This document shows positions 52,124 to 61,217 of a DNA stretch of 64,000 nucleotides, piece after piece (the first letter of the stretch is position 1; every line of letters begins with the position of its first letter). The notes beneath the pieces are model-generated. The model worked only from the letters and a program-made list of their open reading frames with translations, did not search any database and was not told the DNA's origin. Source of the DNA: JACMJL01 sp963791805 (lineage in GTDB: Bacteria > Bacillota > Clostridia > Clostridiales > Clostridiaceae); the NCBI GenBank assembly GCA_963791805.1, contig CAWBTU010000006.1, positions 62,001 through 126,000 of the forward strand, in the 5' to 3' direction. A program made the position numbers and the translations under genes.

Positions 52124-52549
52124 ATGAGAAAAAATTGGGATAATTATTTTATGGACATTGCCTTTCAAGTTTCTGAGAGAAGTACGTGTCCCAGACTTCA
52201 TGTAGGGGCGGTTCTTGTTAGAAACAAGAGAATTAAAGGCACAGGATATAACGGAAGTCCTAAAGGTTTACCACATTGTGATGATGAGGATGCTGGATGC
52301 TATATTAAAAACAATCATTGTATTAGAACCATACATGCTGAAGTTAATTGTATATTAGAAGTATCTCCAGAAGAAAGAGATGGGGCAACTTTATATGTAA
52401 CGCATACACCTTGTCCAGAATGTCAAAAATTAATAATTACTTCTGGAATAACACGAGTTGTTTTTGCTAAAGAATATACACCCGAGATAAACTGGTTTGA
52501 GCATGCTGGTTGGATTGAATTAGTTAATTTAACTAACAATGAGGAATAA
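52124..52549 (+). CDS. dCMP deaminase (ComEB-like)
   Basis: A 141-residue zinc deaminase. TIHAEVN supplies the zinc His and catalytic Glu; TPCPECQK supplies the two zinc cysteines. An additional zinc site is suggested by HCDDEDAGCYIKNNHC. Converts dCMP to dUMP for dTTP synthesis. ATG 52124 after TTGGAGGA. Confidence 0.92.
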   Translation: MRKNWDNYFMDIAFQVSERSTCPRLHVGAVLVRNKRIKGTGYNGSPKGLPHCDDEDAGCYIKNNHCIRTIHAEVNCILEVSPEERDGATLYVTHTPCPECQKLIITSGITRVVFAKEYTPEINWFEHAGWIELVNLTNNEE

Positions 52550-52580
52550 TTAAAACTGCTTTAAATTAAGGATGGTTAAA

Positions 52581-53612
52581 ATGAATAACATTTATTTACT
52601 TGGATTTTTTGCGATGATAGTTTCATTTTTATTGACACCGCTTGTAAAGAAAATAGCCTTTAAACTAGAGGTTGTTAATATACCTAAAGATAGTAGGCGT
52701 GTTCATAAAACAAAAATGCCTCTTATGGGAGGATTAGCTATTTATATAAGCTTTATACTAAGTTTAGTCATGCATAATGGTGCATTGCATCAGCATGAAA
52801 AAGGTATATTAATAGGTGCTACAATTGTAGCTTTTTATGGCATATTAGATGATAAATACGAATTAAGGCCTCTATATAAGCTAAGTTTTCAAATTTTAGC
52901 TGCTTGTGTTTTAATGGCATTTGGATTAAAAATCAACTTACTTACAAACCCATTTTCAAGTAGTACCTATATATCCATGCGATGGGTTGCATATCCACTT
53001 ACTTTAGTTTGGGTTGTAGGTATAACAAATGCATTAAATTTTATTGATGGACTTGATGGTTTAGCTGCGGGCATAGCATGCATTTCTGCCATAACAATAT
53101 TCATTATTGCAATAACAAATGGAAGTAGTGGGGTTGAAGCTTCATTTTTGACTATAATTCTAATTGGTGCTATTTTAGGATTTTTACCATATAATTTTAA
53201 TCCAGCATCTATTTTTATGGGTGAAGTTGGTTCTGCTCTTTTAGGATTTTTATTAGCTGCAATATCAATCGAAGGTGCAATAAAATCTGCAGCAGCTTTT
53301 GCGATTGCAGTGCCAATATTGGCTTTAGGAGTACCTATATATGATACATTATTTGCCATAATAAGGAGAAAAATAAATAAAAAACCCATTACAAAGGCTG
53401 ATAAGGGACATTTGCACCATAGGTTATTAAATATGGGCTTGACTCAAAGGCAGTCAGTATTAATTATGTATTTAATAAGCGCATTTCTTGGAGGTATAGC
53501 AATCATTGCAATGCAAATAAGTGATAGAAGCTCATATTTTTTATTAGCTATTGTAATCGTTGTGTTTATCATTGCAGCTTGGAAATATGGTTTTTTTGAG
53601 CAACAAGAGTAG
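52581..53612 (+). CDS. Undecaprenyl-phosphate GlcNAc-1-phosphate transferase (TagO/WecA-like)
   Basis: About 343 residues, eleven membrane helices. Polyprenyl transferase motifs: GILDDKYELRP (Mg-binding DD), NALNFIDGLDGLAAG and the DKGHLHHRLLNMG cytosolic loop with the HLHHR signature. Starts teichoic-acid or other surface polymer synthesis by moving GlcNAc-1-P onto undecaprenyl phosphate. With the following epimerase it would supply a GlcNAc/ManNAc-based linkage unit. AAGGA upstream of ATG 52581. Confidence 0.9.
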   Translation: MNNIYLLGFFAMIVSFLLTPLVKKIAFKLEVVNIPKDSRRVHKTKMPLMGGLAIYISFILSLVMHNGALHQHEKGILIGATIVAFYGILDDKYELRPLYKLSFQILAACVLMAFGLKINLLTNPFSSSTYISMRWVAYPLTLVWVVGITNALNFIDGLDGLAAGIACISAITIFIIAITNGSSGVEASFLTIILIGAILGFLPYNFNPASIFMGEVGSALLGFLLAAISIEGAIKSAAAFAIAVPILALGVPIYDTLFAIIRRKINKKPITKADKGHLHHRLLNMGLTQRQSVLIMYLISAFLGGIAIIAMQISDRSSYFLLAIVIVVFIIAAWKYGFFEQQE

Positions 53613-53646
53613 AATTTTTAATAATAATAATTTTGGAGGAATATTA

Positions 53647-54771
53647 ATGAGTAAGATTAAAATATTGATAATTTTTGGAACCAGACCTGAAGCAATAAAA
53701 ATGGCTCCATTAGTTAAGGAACTTCAAGGCAGAGATAATATTGCTGCACAGGTATGTGTAACTGCTCAACATAGAGAAATGCTAGATCAAGTACTTGAAC
53801 TCTTCAATATTACGCCACAATTTGATTTAAATATTATGAAGAATAAACAAAGCTTAACTGGAACTACTACAAGAATAATTGAAGGCTTAGATAAGCTTTT
53901 TGATAGTGTGAAACCAGATATAATACTTGTACATGGCGATACAACAACAACTTTTGCAGGTGCATTAGCAGCTTTTTATAAACAAATTAGAGTTGGGCAT
54001 GTTGAAGCTGGACTAAGAACCTTTGATAAATATTTTCCGTTTCCAGAAGAAATGAATAGAAAGTTAACTGGCGCAATAGCTGATTTACATTTTGCACCAA
54101 CTATTGGATCAAAAGAAAATTTATTAAGAGAAGGTATTAGTGAGAATGATATTTTTATAACGGGAAACACTGTTATTGACGCAATGAAATATACTGTTGA
54201 AGAAAATTATCAGTTTGAAAATGAGGAATTAAGAAAAATTGACTTTAATAAAAAAGTTATTATGGTTACTGCACATAGAAGAGAAAACTGGGGAAATGGT
54301 ATATTAAACGTATGTAAAGCTTTACAAGAAATTGTTACTAACAACGATGAAGTAGAGATTGTATACTTGGTACATATGAATCCAGTTGTAAAAGACATGG
54401 TTTTTGAAGAACTTAATGGACTTAATAGAGTTCATTTGCTTCCACCTCTTGATACAAAAGAAACTCACAATCTTATGAGTAGATGTTATATGGTAATGAC
54501 TGATTCAGGCGGACTTCAGGAGGAAGCACCTCATTTAGGTAAACCTGTAATTGTATTTAGAGATTCTACAGAAAGACCAGAAGCTGTTGAAGCTGGTACT
54601 GTTAACTTAGTTGGAACAGATGTAGATTTAATTTTGGAATCTGCAAACAGACTTCTGAACGATAATGAGGAATACTTAAGAATGAGTAAAGCAATAAATC
54701 CTTATGGTGATGGAAAAGCTTCTATTAGAATAGCAGATGCAATAGAAAATTACTTTAAAGATAAGCTATAA
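53647..54771 (+). CDS. wecB: UDP-N-acetylglucosamine 2-epimerase (non-hydrolysing)
   Basis: About 374 residues, GT-B-like epimerase: FGTRPEAIKMAPLV at the start, HGDTTTTFAGALAAFY, VEAGLRTFDKYFPFPEEMNR and TDSGGLQEEAPHLGKPV. Interconverts UDP-GlcNAc and UDP-ManNAc for teichoic acid linkage units. ATG 53647 with TTTGGAGGA upstream. It follows the TagO/WecA-like gene by 34 bases. Confidence 0.94.
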   Translation: MSKIKILIIFGTRPEAIKMAPLVKELQGRDNIAAQVCVTAQHREMLDQVLELFNITPQFDLNIMKNKQSLTGTTTRIIEGLDKLFDSVKPDIILVHGDTTTTFAGALAAFYKQIRVGHVEAGLRTFDKYFPFPEEMNRKLTGAIADLHFAPTIGSKENLLREGISENDIFITGNTVIDAMKYTVEENYQFENEELRKIDFNKKVIMVTAHRRENWGNGILNVCKALQEIVTNNDEVEIVYLVHMNPVVKDMVFEELNGLNRVHLLPPLDTKETHNLMSRCYMVMTDSGGLQEEAPHLGKPVIVFRDSTERPEAVEAGTVNLVGTDVDLILESANRLLNDNEEYLRMSKAINPYGDGKASIRIADAIENYFKDKL

Positions 54772-54842
54772 CCGCATTATTTTAGTCCTATTTTGCCATG
54801 GTAAAATAATAAAATAGATTGTGTTTTTTTTAACAAAACATA

Positions 54843-54871
54843 TTGATAAAATCCTTATTTATGGGTATAAT
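54843..54871 (+). promoter_or_regulatory. Thiolase promoter (SigA type)
   Basis: TTGATA at 54843-54848, 17 bases, TATAAT at 54866-54871, about 78 bases before the thiolase start. Clostridial thl promoters are strong and constitutive. Confidence 0.75.
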
Positions 54872-54948
54872 GAAATTGTTGTCAGAAAGTAATGAAAATT
54901 ATGCTTTTATATTTTATTAAAACTTAAAGAAATTAGGAGGCGGATTAT

Positions 54949-56124
54949 ATGAAAGAGGTAGTTATTGTAAGTGCAGTAAGAACTGCATTAGGATCCTTTG
55001 GGGGAGGATTAAAGGACGTACCTGCAGTAGATCTAGGAGCTTTAGTTATTAAAGAAGCTTTAAACAGAGCTGGAGTAAAACCTGAACTTGTTGATGAAGT
55101 AATTATGGGTAATGTTCTTCAGGCTGGACTTGGTCAAAATCCAGCAAGACAATCAGTAATAAAAGCTGGATTACCTACAGAAGTACCAGCAATGACAATT
55201 AATAAAGTATGTGGATCAGGATTAAGAGCTGTAGCTTTAGCTTGCCAAATGATAAAAGCAGGAGATGTAGATGTAGTAATAGCTGGTGGTATGGAAAACA
55301 TGTCAAGAGCACCATATATATCAAATACTGAAAGATGGGGAGCAAGAATGGGCAATGTTCAATTGGTTGATGAAATGATCAATGATGGACTTTGGGATGC
55401 TTTTAATCAATATCATATGGGAGTAACTGCTGAAAACATAGCTGAGCAATGGGGAATAACAAGAGAAGATCAAGATAACTTCTCAGTTAGTTCACAAAAT
55501 AAAGCTGAAGCAGCAATAAAAGCTGGTAAATTTAAGGATGAAATAGTTCCTGTTGTTGTAAAGACTAGAAAAGGAGACGTTGTATTTGATACAGACGAAT
55601 TCCCAAGGTTTGGAGCAACTTTAGAGATGTTGGGTAAATTAAAACCAGCTTTCAAAAAAGACGGAACAGTTACTGCTGGTAATGCCTCAGGTATAAATGA
55701 TGGCGCTGCAGCTTTCGTTGTAATGAGTGCAGAGAAGGCAGCTGAACTTGGAATTAAACCTCTTGCAAAGATAGTTTCTTACGGACAAAAGGGTTTAGAT
55801 CCATCAATAATGGGATATGGACCATTCCATGCTACTAAAAAAGCTTTGGAAAAAGCAAACCTTACTGTTGAAGATTTAGATCTTATTGAAGCAAATGAAG
55901 CTTTTGCTGCTCAGAGTATTGCAGTTGCAAGAGATCTTAAATTTGATATGAGTAAAGTTAATGTTAATGGTGGAGCCATTGCTTTGGGACATCCTATCGG
56001 AGCATCTGGAGCAAGAATTCTTGTATCACTTCTTCATGAAATGGAAAGAAGAGATGCTAAAAGAGGACTTGCAACTTTATGCATAGGCGGAGGAATGGGA
56101 ACAGCGTTAATTGTTGAAAGATAA
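54949..56124 (+). CDS. thlA: Acetyl-CoA acetyltransferase (thiolase)
   Basis: A 391-residue thiolase. Acyl-accepting Cys in NKVCGSGLRAVALA (about 88), His in GGAIALGHPIGASGAR (about 347) and second Cys in TLCIGGGMGTALIVE (about 377). Condenses two acetyl-CoA to acetoacetyl-CoA at the head of the butyrate/butanol pathway. Monocistronic, with its own promoter and terminator, as in other clostridia. Strong AGGAGGCGG site. Confidence 0.95.
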   Translation: MKEVVIVSAVRTALGSFGGGLKDVPAVDLGALVIKEALNRAGVKPELVDEVIMGNVLQAGLGQNPARQSVIKAGLPTEVPAMTINKVCGSGLRAVALACQMIKAGDVDVVIAGGMENMSRAPYISNTERWGARMGNVQLVDEMINDGLWDAFNQYHMGVTAENIAEQWGITREDQDNFSVSSQNKAEAAIKAGKFKDEIVPVVVKTRKGDVVFDTDEFPRFGATLEMLGKLKPAFKKDGTVTAGNASGINDGAAAFVVMSAEKAAELGIKPLAKIVSYGQKGLDPSIMGYGPFHATKKALEKANLTVEDLDLIEANEAFAAQSIAVARDLKFDMSKVNVNGGAIALGHPIGASGARILVSLLHEMERRDAKRGLATLCIGGGMGTALIVER

Positions 56125-56133
56125 GTAATATAA

Positions 56134-56159
56134 AGGGAGCCACATGGCTCTCTTTTTTT
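56134..56159 (+). terminator. thlA terminator
   Basis: GGGAGCCA / TGGCTCTC stem with a short loop and seven T. Confidence 0.88.
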
Positions 56160-56175
56160 GCTTTTTGTATTATTA

Positions 56176-56192
56176 TTTGAAAACGTTTCAAA
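56176..56192. promoter_or_regulatory. Cre-like palindrome upstream of atp operon
   Basis: TTTGAAA-ACG-TTTCAAA, 7-bp perfect arms around ACG. It resembles a catabolite-response element or another LacI-family operator but is one base shorter at the centre than the classical 14-mer. TATAAT boxes at 56302-56307 and 56312-56317 may serve the atp operon; the site is far (over 100 bases) upstream of them. Confidence 0.4.
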
Positions 56193-56348
56193 TTGATAAA
56201 ATAGCGAGGAATACAGGTTTAACATAGGAAATATTCACTTTAGATGCATTATTTCACGAAAAGAGGAGATAAACACTAAAAAAAATGTTTTTAATTGTGA
56301 ATATAATAGTATATAATTAATAATCATGTATGTAACTGGAGGCTTGCT

Positions 56349-56711
56349 ATGGAAGATTTTCAACATATGTATAAAAAGGTAGCGTTATATGATTTTTTTA
56401 TGATTATTATTTTGGCAATTATACTAAGTGTAGTAAATAGAGAATTAATGCTACCATGTATTTTGGGATTAACTGTGGCTATAAACAATTTTTTTATTAG
56501 TGGAAAGGTAACATTATATGCCTTTGAAAAAAATAAAATGAATTCATTTGCGTTTCCTTTGTTTTTTTTAAAAGTAATAATTACTGCTGTTCTTGGAGTA
56601 ATAGTTTACTTAAATACACATAATAAAGATTATCTAATTGCATATATGGGTGGATATATTTCTCATTTTGTTCCTTTAGTTATTTATGGGTTGAGTCTAA
56701 AGGATAAGTGA
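56349..56711 (+). CDS. atpI: ATP synthase subunit I
   Basis: A 120-residue protein with four membrane helices at the head of the atp operon, the usual position of AtpI, which helps c-ring assembly. Sequence is poorly conserved (MEDFQHMYKKVALYDFF start); identification rests on length, helices and position. ACTGGAGG site. Confidence 0.8.
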   Translation: MEDFQHMYKKVALYDFFMIIILAIILSVVNRELMLPCILGLTVAINNFFISGKVTLYAFEKNKMNSFAFPLFFLKVIITAVLGVIVYLNTHNKDYLIAYMGGYISHFVPLVIYGLSLKDK

Positions 56712-56730
56712 ATGGAAAGGAAGTGATAAA

Positions 56731-57432
56731 GTGGACGAAATCAAGCAAATGTTCGAAGCACATCATTTATTTACATTTAACATTGCTGGTAAAACACTTG
56801 GTGTTGATCAGAGCTTAGTTGTGCAATGGGTAATTATACTACTTGTAGCTGTTGGCTGCATATTCTTAACAAAAAATCTGAAAAAGGAACCTGGTACGAG
56901 ACAGACAGTTTTAGAAATTTTTGTTGAAACAATTCATAACCTAGTCAAAGAAACAATGGGTGAAGAGTATTTATTTTTCGCACCATATATTGGTACTATT
57001 GCAGTATATTTAGGTTTGTTAAACATGACTGGTTTAATTGGGATAGACCCACCAACACAGGATTATAGTGTTGCAGTTGGATTAGCATTAATTACTTTTG
57101 TTGTCATTCAAGCATTTGCAATTAGAAAAATGGGTGTGGGTCATTATCTACTGGCATACACTAAACCGCTTATTCCATTAACGCCAATCAATATTATGGA
57201 AAGGGTTATGTTACCAGTATCGTTAAGTCTCAGATTATTTGGTAATATTCTTGCTGCGTCTATAATAATGAAAATAGTTTATATAGCGCTTGGAGGGTTA
57301 TTACCACCTATTACACAATTGATTATACCAGTTCCGTTGCATATCTATTTTGATTTGTTTGACGGAGGCGTTCAGATGGTAATATTTATGATGTTAACCA
57401 TGATAAATATTAAGGTTATTGCCGAACACTAA
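56731..57432 (+). CDS. atpB: F1Fo ATP synthase subunit a
   Basis: A 233-residue polytopic protein. The essential Arg lies in SLSLRLFGNILAASIIMK; the C-terminal helix has VPLHIYFDLFDGGVQMVIF. Forms the ion half-channels next to the c-ring. GTG start with AAGGAAGTG upstream. Confidence 0.95.
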   Translation: MDEIKQMFEAHHLFTFNIAGKTLGVDQSLVVQWVIILLVAVGCIFLTKNLKKEPGTRQTVLEIFVETIHNLVKETMGEEYLFFAPYIGTIAVYLGLLNMTGLIGIDPPTQDYSVAVGLALITFVVIQAFAIRKMGVGHYLLAYTKPLIPLTPINIMERVMLPVSLSLRLFGNILAASIIMKIVYIALGGLLPPITQLIIPVPLHIYFDLFDGGVQMVIFMMLTMINIKVIAEH

Positions 57433-57462
57433 AATAAACAAAAATTAAAGGAGGATTTTAAA

Positions 57463-57705
57463 ATGACACATGAATTTGTATTAGGAATGACTGCTATAGG
57501 TGCTTCAGTTTCAGTATTAACTGGAATAGGTGCAGGATTTGGAACAGGAAATGCTACAGGAAAGGCTGTTGAGGGTATATCTAGACAACCAGAAGCTTCA
57601 GGTAAAATATTGAGTGCTCTAGTTGTTGGTTGTGCGTTCTCAGAAGCAACTGCAGTTTATGGCTTACTTATTTCTATATTGTTAATGTTTGTAGGAGTAA
57701 AGTAA
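57463..57705 (+). CDS. atpE: F1Fo ATP synthase subunit c
   Basis: An 80-residue hairpin of two helices joined by the RQPEA loop. The ion-binding Glu is in FSEATAVYG. In Na-type rings a Gln sits in the GVGQG position of helix 1 and a Ser follows the Glu; here these are Thr (GFGTG) and Ala, which points to proton coupling. Strong AAAGGAGGA site supports the high copy number required. Confidence 0.95.
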   Translation: MTHEFVLGMTAIGASVSVLTGIGAGFGTGNATGKAVEGISRQPEASGKILSALVVGCAFSEATAVYGLLISILLMFVGVK

Positions 57706-57759
57706 AATAGTGTATGTAACACTATTATTATGTAAGCCCGAAGGGAGGCATGGATGTAG

Positions 57760-58239
57760 GTGAATATAAATATTTTAACTATATTTGCGACAATAGTTAA
57801 TTTTGTTATACTGTTTTTTGTTTTGAAGCATTTTCTATTTAAGCCTATTACAGATGCAATTCAGTCGAGGCAAAATGATATAACGACATCTATTAAGAAA
57901 TCAGAAGAAGACCAAAGAATTGCTGAAGCTTTAAGATTAGAAAATCAAGAAAAATTAAAGAATGCTTTTTCTGAAGGTAAAAATATTGTTGAAAGTTATA
58001 AGGTAAAAGCAGAAAAACTGTCAAAAGATATTATGGACCAAGCAAATGGTGAGGCTCAACTTGCCATTGAAAAAGGTAAGAAAGAATTACAAAGAGAGGT
58101 TGAAAAGGCTTCTTTAGATATTAGAACTCAAGTGGTAGATTTGGCGGTAATGCTATCATCTAAGGCGTTGGAACAGACTATTGATGAGAATCAACATAGA
58201 AAGCTTATCCAGGAATTTATTGCTAAGGTAGGTATATAA
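57760..58239 (+). CDS. atpF: F1Fo ATP synthase subunit b
   Basis: A 159-residue peripheral stalk protein: one N-terminal membrane helix (NILTIFATIVNFVILFFVLKHFL) and a long charged coiled coil. GTG start; the nearest strong site GGGAGG is 11 bases upstream, so initiation may be less efficient. Confidence 0.93.
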   Translation: MNINILTIFATIVNFVILFFVLKHFLFKPITDAIQSRQNDITTSIKKSEEDQRIAEALRLENQEKLKNAFSEGKNIVESYKVKAEKLSKDIMDQANGEAQLAIEKGKKELQREVEKASLDIRTQVVDLAVMLSSKALEQTIDENQHRKLIQEFIAKVGI

Positions 58240-58240
58240 T

Positions 58241-58798
58241 ATGTATGAATATTTGGATAGAAGATATGCCCTAGCTTATTACCAAGTAGCCGAGGAAAAG
58301 GGAAAAGTTCAGCAATACATACAAGAGTTTAGAGAATTAGTTGAATTAATTAATACCAATACTGATATTATTCAACTTATTAATAATCCACAAATGAGCA
58401 CTTTGAGAAAAACTGAGCTAGTGAAAGAAATTTTTAGTGGTAAAGTAAATGATGATTTAATATCATTCGTTAATATTTTAATTTCTAAGAAAAGAATTCA
58501 CACAGTAAGTGGTGTTTTAGCGGAAACAGAAAAAATATACTTAGAAAAGCAAAGTACAGTAGTAGCATATGTTAAGACAGTTGTTGCTCTAAATGATGCT
58601 GAAAAAGAAGAGTTAGTAAAAAAACTGAAAGTAAAATATAATAAAAATATTTTGCTTGAGGAAGAATTAGATGAAAGTATTATTGGTGGAGTTTATATAA
58701 AAATTGGAGATGACATTCTTGATGGAACAGTAAAATATAAGCTAAGCCAAATACAGAAATTAATGTTAAAAGACAAATTAGAAGTTGTAAAAGAATAG
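58241..58798 (+). CDS. atpH: F1Fo ATP synthase subunit delta
   Basis: A 185-residue delta subunit: N-terminal six-helix domain starting YLDRRYALAYYQVAEEKGK and the C-terminal DESIIGGVYIKIGDDILDGTV signature. It joins the peripheral stalk to the top of F1. It begins 1 base after atpF, so translation is coupled. Confidence 0.95.
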   Translation: MYEYLDRRYALAYYQVAEEKGKVQQYIQEFRELVELINTNTDIIQLINNPQMSTLRKTELVKEIFSGKVNDDLISFVNILISKKRIHTVSGVLAETEKIYLEKQSTVVAYVKTVVALNDAEKEELVKKLKVKYNKNILLEEELDESIIGGVYIKIGDDILDGTVKYKLSQIQKLMLKDKLEVVKE

Positions 58799-58808
58799 AG
58801 GTGAGCCT

Positions 58809-60323
58809 ATGAACATAAAACCAGAAGAAATAACTTCGATTATAAAAAAACAGATACAAAGTTATGAGAATAAAATGGAAACCGTAGATTCGGGTACCAT
58901 TATCCAAATCGGAGATGGAATTGCAAGAATTTATGGACTTAATAATTGCATGCAAAGTGAACTTTTAGAATTTCCAAATAATGTTTATGGCATGGCTTTA
59001 AACCTTGAACAGGATAATATAGGCTGTGTTCTTCTAGGATCAGAGGCTGGAATTAAAGAAGGCGACATTGTTAAGAGTACTGGAATGGTTGTCGAAGTTC
59101 CTGTTGGTGAAGCTATGATTGGCAGAGTTATTAATTCATTGGGCCAACCAATAGACGATAAAGGTGAAATCATTACTACTGAAATGAGACCAATTGAAGT
59201 TGTTGCACCAGGAGTAATCGATAGGCAATCAGTTAAGGTTCCTCTTCAAACAGGAATTAAGGCTATTGATTCTATGATTCCAATTGGTAGAGGACAAAGA
59301 GAATTAATTATAGGAGATAGGCAAACAGGTAAAACTGCTATTGCAACTGATACTATAATTAACCAAAAGGGCAAGGATGTTATTTGTATTTATGTTGCAA
59401 TAGGTCAGAAACAATCTACTGTTGCTCATATTTATAACTCACTTACTGAAGCTAGCGCTATGGACTATACAATTATTGTATCTTCTGCTGCTTCTGATTC
59501 AGCACCATTGCAATTTATTGCGCCATATGCAGGTGTAACTATTGGTGAATACTTCATGAAGCAAGGTAAAGACGTTCTTATTATATACGATGATCTATCG
59601 AAGCACGCGGTTGCTTATAGAACCATGTCACTATTACTTCGTAGACCACCAGGTAGAGAAGCATATCCAGGAGATGTTTTCTATGTTCACTCAAGGCTTT
59701 TGGAAAGAGCTGCAAGGCTTTCAGATAAGTTAGGTGGAGGATCAATAACTGCATTACCTATAATAGAAACTCTTGCTGGCGATATGACTGCGTACATTCC
59801 AACTAACGTAATTTCCATTACAGATGGACAGATATTTCTAGAATCTGAATTGTTTAATTCAGGAGTTAGACCTGCAGTAAATGCTGGTATATCAGTTTCT
59901 AGAGTTGGTGGTAATGCTCAAATAAAAGCCATGAAGCAGGTATCAGGTACATTAAGATTAGAACTTGCTCAATATGGAGAACTTGCTGCATTTGCTCAAT
60001 TTGGTTCTGACCTTGATAAAGAATCAGCAAGAAGACTTGAAAAAGGTAAGCGTTTAATGGAGATATTAAAACAAGGTCAATATGCACCTTATCCTATAGA
60101 GAAACAAGTTATGATTCTTTATGCAGGTGTTGAGAACCATCTTGCTGATATTGAAGTTAATAAGATTACTAAATTTGAGAAGGGCTTTTTGGAATTTATG
60201 GATACCCATCACGGTGAAGTAGGAAAAGCAATACTTGAAAAGAAAGCATTTACTGATGAAATCAAGACAATGCTTAATTCAGCAATTGATGAATATAAAA
60301 AATTGTTTTTAGCAGAGGAATAA
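58809..60323 (+). CDS. atpA: F1 ATP synthase subunit alpha
   Basis: A 504-residue alpha subunit: P-loop GDRQTGKTAIATD, and PAVNAGISVSRVGGNAQ near 375. Forms the non-catalytic nucleotide sites in F1. AGAGGTGAG site. Confidence 0.97.
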   Translation: MNIKPEEITSIIKKQIQSYENKMETVDSGTIIQIGDGIARIYGLNNCMQSELLEFPNNVYGMALNLEQDNIGCVLLGSEAGIKEGDIVKSTGMVVEVPVGEAMIGRVINSLGQPIDDKGEIITTEMRPIEVVAPGVIDRQSVKVPLQTGIKAIDSMIPIGRGQRELIIGDRQTGKTAIATDTIINQKGKDVICIYVAIGQKQSTVAHIYNSLTEASAMDYTIIVSSAASDSAPLQFIAPYAGVTIGEYFMKQGKDVLIIYDDLSKHAVAYRTMSLLLRRPPGREAYPGDVFYVHSRLLERAARLSDKLGGGSITALPIIETLAGDMTAYIPTNVISITDGQIFLESELFNSGVRPAVNAGISVSRVGGNAQIKAMKQVSGTLRLELAQYGELAAFAQFGSDLDKESARRLEKGKRLMEILKQGQYAPYPIEKQVMILYAGVENHLADIEVNKITKFEKGFLEFMDTHHGEVGKAILEKKAFTDEIKTMLNSAIDEYKKLFLAEE

Positions 60324-60347
60324 GTATTTCTTTGCGGGAGGTGAAAT

Positions 60348-61205
60348 ATGGCCGGTGCAGGACTCATTGCAATAAAAACTAGAATCAAGTCTATCACTAG
60401 TACTAAAAAAATCACTAAGGCTATGGGACTTGTTGCCACCGCTAAACTGAGAAAAACAAGGGTAAAACTTGAAGTTAATACAAAGTATAACTCTTACTTC
60501 AATGAGGCTATTAATGAAGTTTTAGAAGGTTTTCCGTCTGAAACCTATAATGTATATACTCATGGCAATGAAAGTAAAAAGAAACTGTACATTGTACTTA
60601 CTTCTGATTCTGGACTATGCGGAGGCTTTAATTCCAATATAGTTAATAATACAGTTAATGAGTTATCCAAAGATAGGGAAAACTCACTGATTATACTTGT
60701 TGGTCAAAAAGGAAGATCCTATTTCAATAGGTATAAGTATAAGTCTGTGGCTGAGTTCATTGACATTCCTGATCTACCATCTATAAAAGAAGCATATGCA
60801 ATTACTAATAAGGCTTTAGAAATGTATGAAAAGGGCGAAGTGGGAGAAGTTTATGTTGCTTTCACTAAGTTTGTTTCTACTGTTAATCAAAGCAATGAAA
60901 TTAAAAAGCTTCTTCCTCTTGGATACAACAAAAAGGATGAATTGAAGGATTATGTTATGATTGAACCAGATATAGTTGAATTTATTAATCAAACAGTTAA
61001 GATTAATTTAAATCAACAGCTTCTGAATTGTATGTTAAATTCAAAAGCCAGTGAACAAGGTTCAAGAATGGCAGCCATGGATGGAGCAACAAGAAATGCA
61101 AATGATATACTTGAAGATCTTAAACTGAAATATAATAGAATAAGACAAGGTGCCATAACTCAAGAAATTTCAGAAATTGTTGGAGGAGCAGAGGCACAGA
61201 AGTAA
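60348..61205 (+). CDS. atpG: F1 ATP synthase subunit gamma
   Basis: A 285-residue rotor shaft protein: N-terminal GLIAIKTRIKSITSTKKITKAM helix, TSDSGLCGGFNSN, and C-terminal MAAMDGATRNANDILEDL helix. GGGAGGTG site. Confidence 0.96.
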   Translation: MAGAGLIAIKTRIKSITSTKKITKAMGLVATAKLRKTRVKLEVNTKYNSYFNEAINEVLEGFPSETYNVYTHGNESKKKLYIVLTSDSGLCGGFNSNIVNNTVNELSKDRENSLIILVGQKGRSYFNRYKYKSVAEFIDIPDLPSIKEAYAITNKALEMYEKGEVGEVYVAFTKFVSTVNQSNEIKKLLPLGYNKKDELKDYVMIEPDIVEFINQTVKINLNQQLLNCMLNSKASEQGSRMAAMDGATRNANDILEDLKLKYNRIRQGAITQEISEIVGGAEAQK

Positions 61206-61217
61206 GGAGGTAATTTA

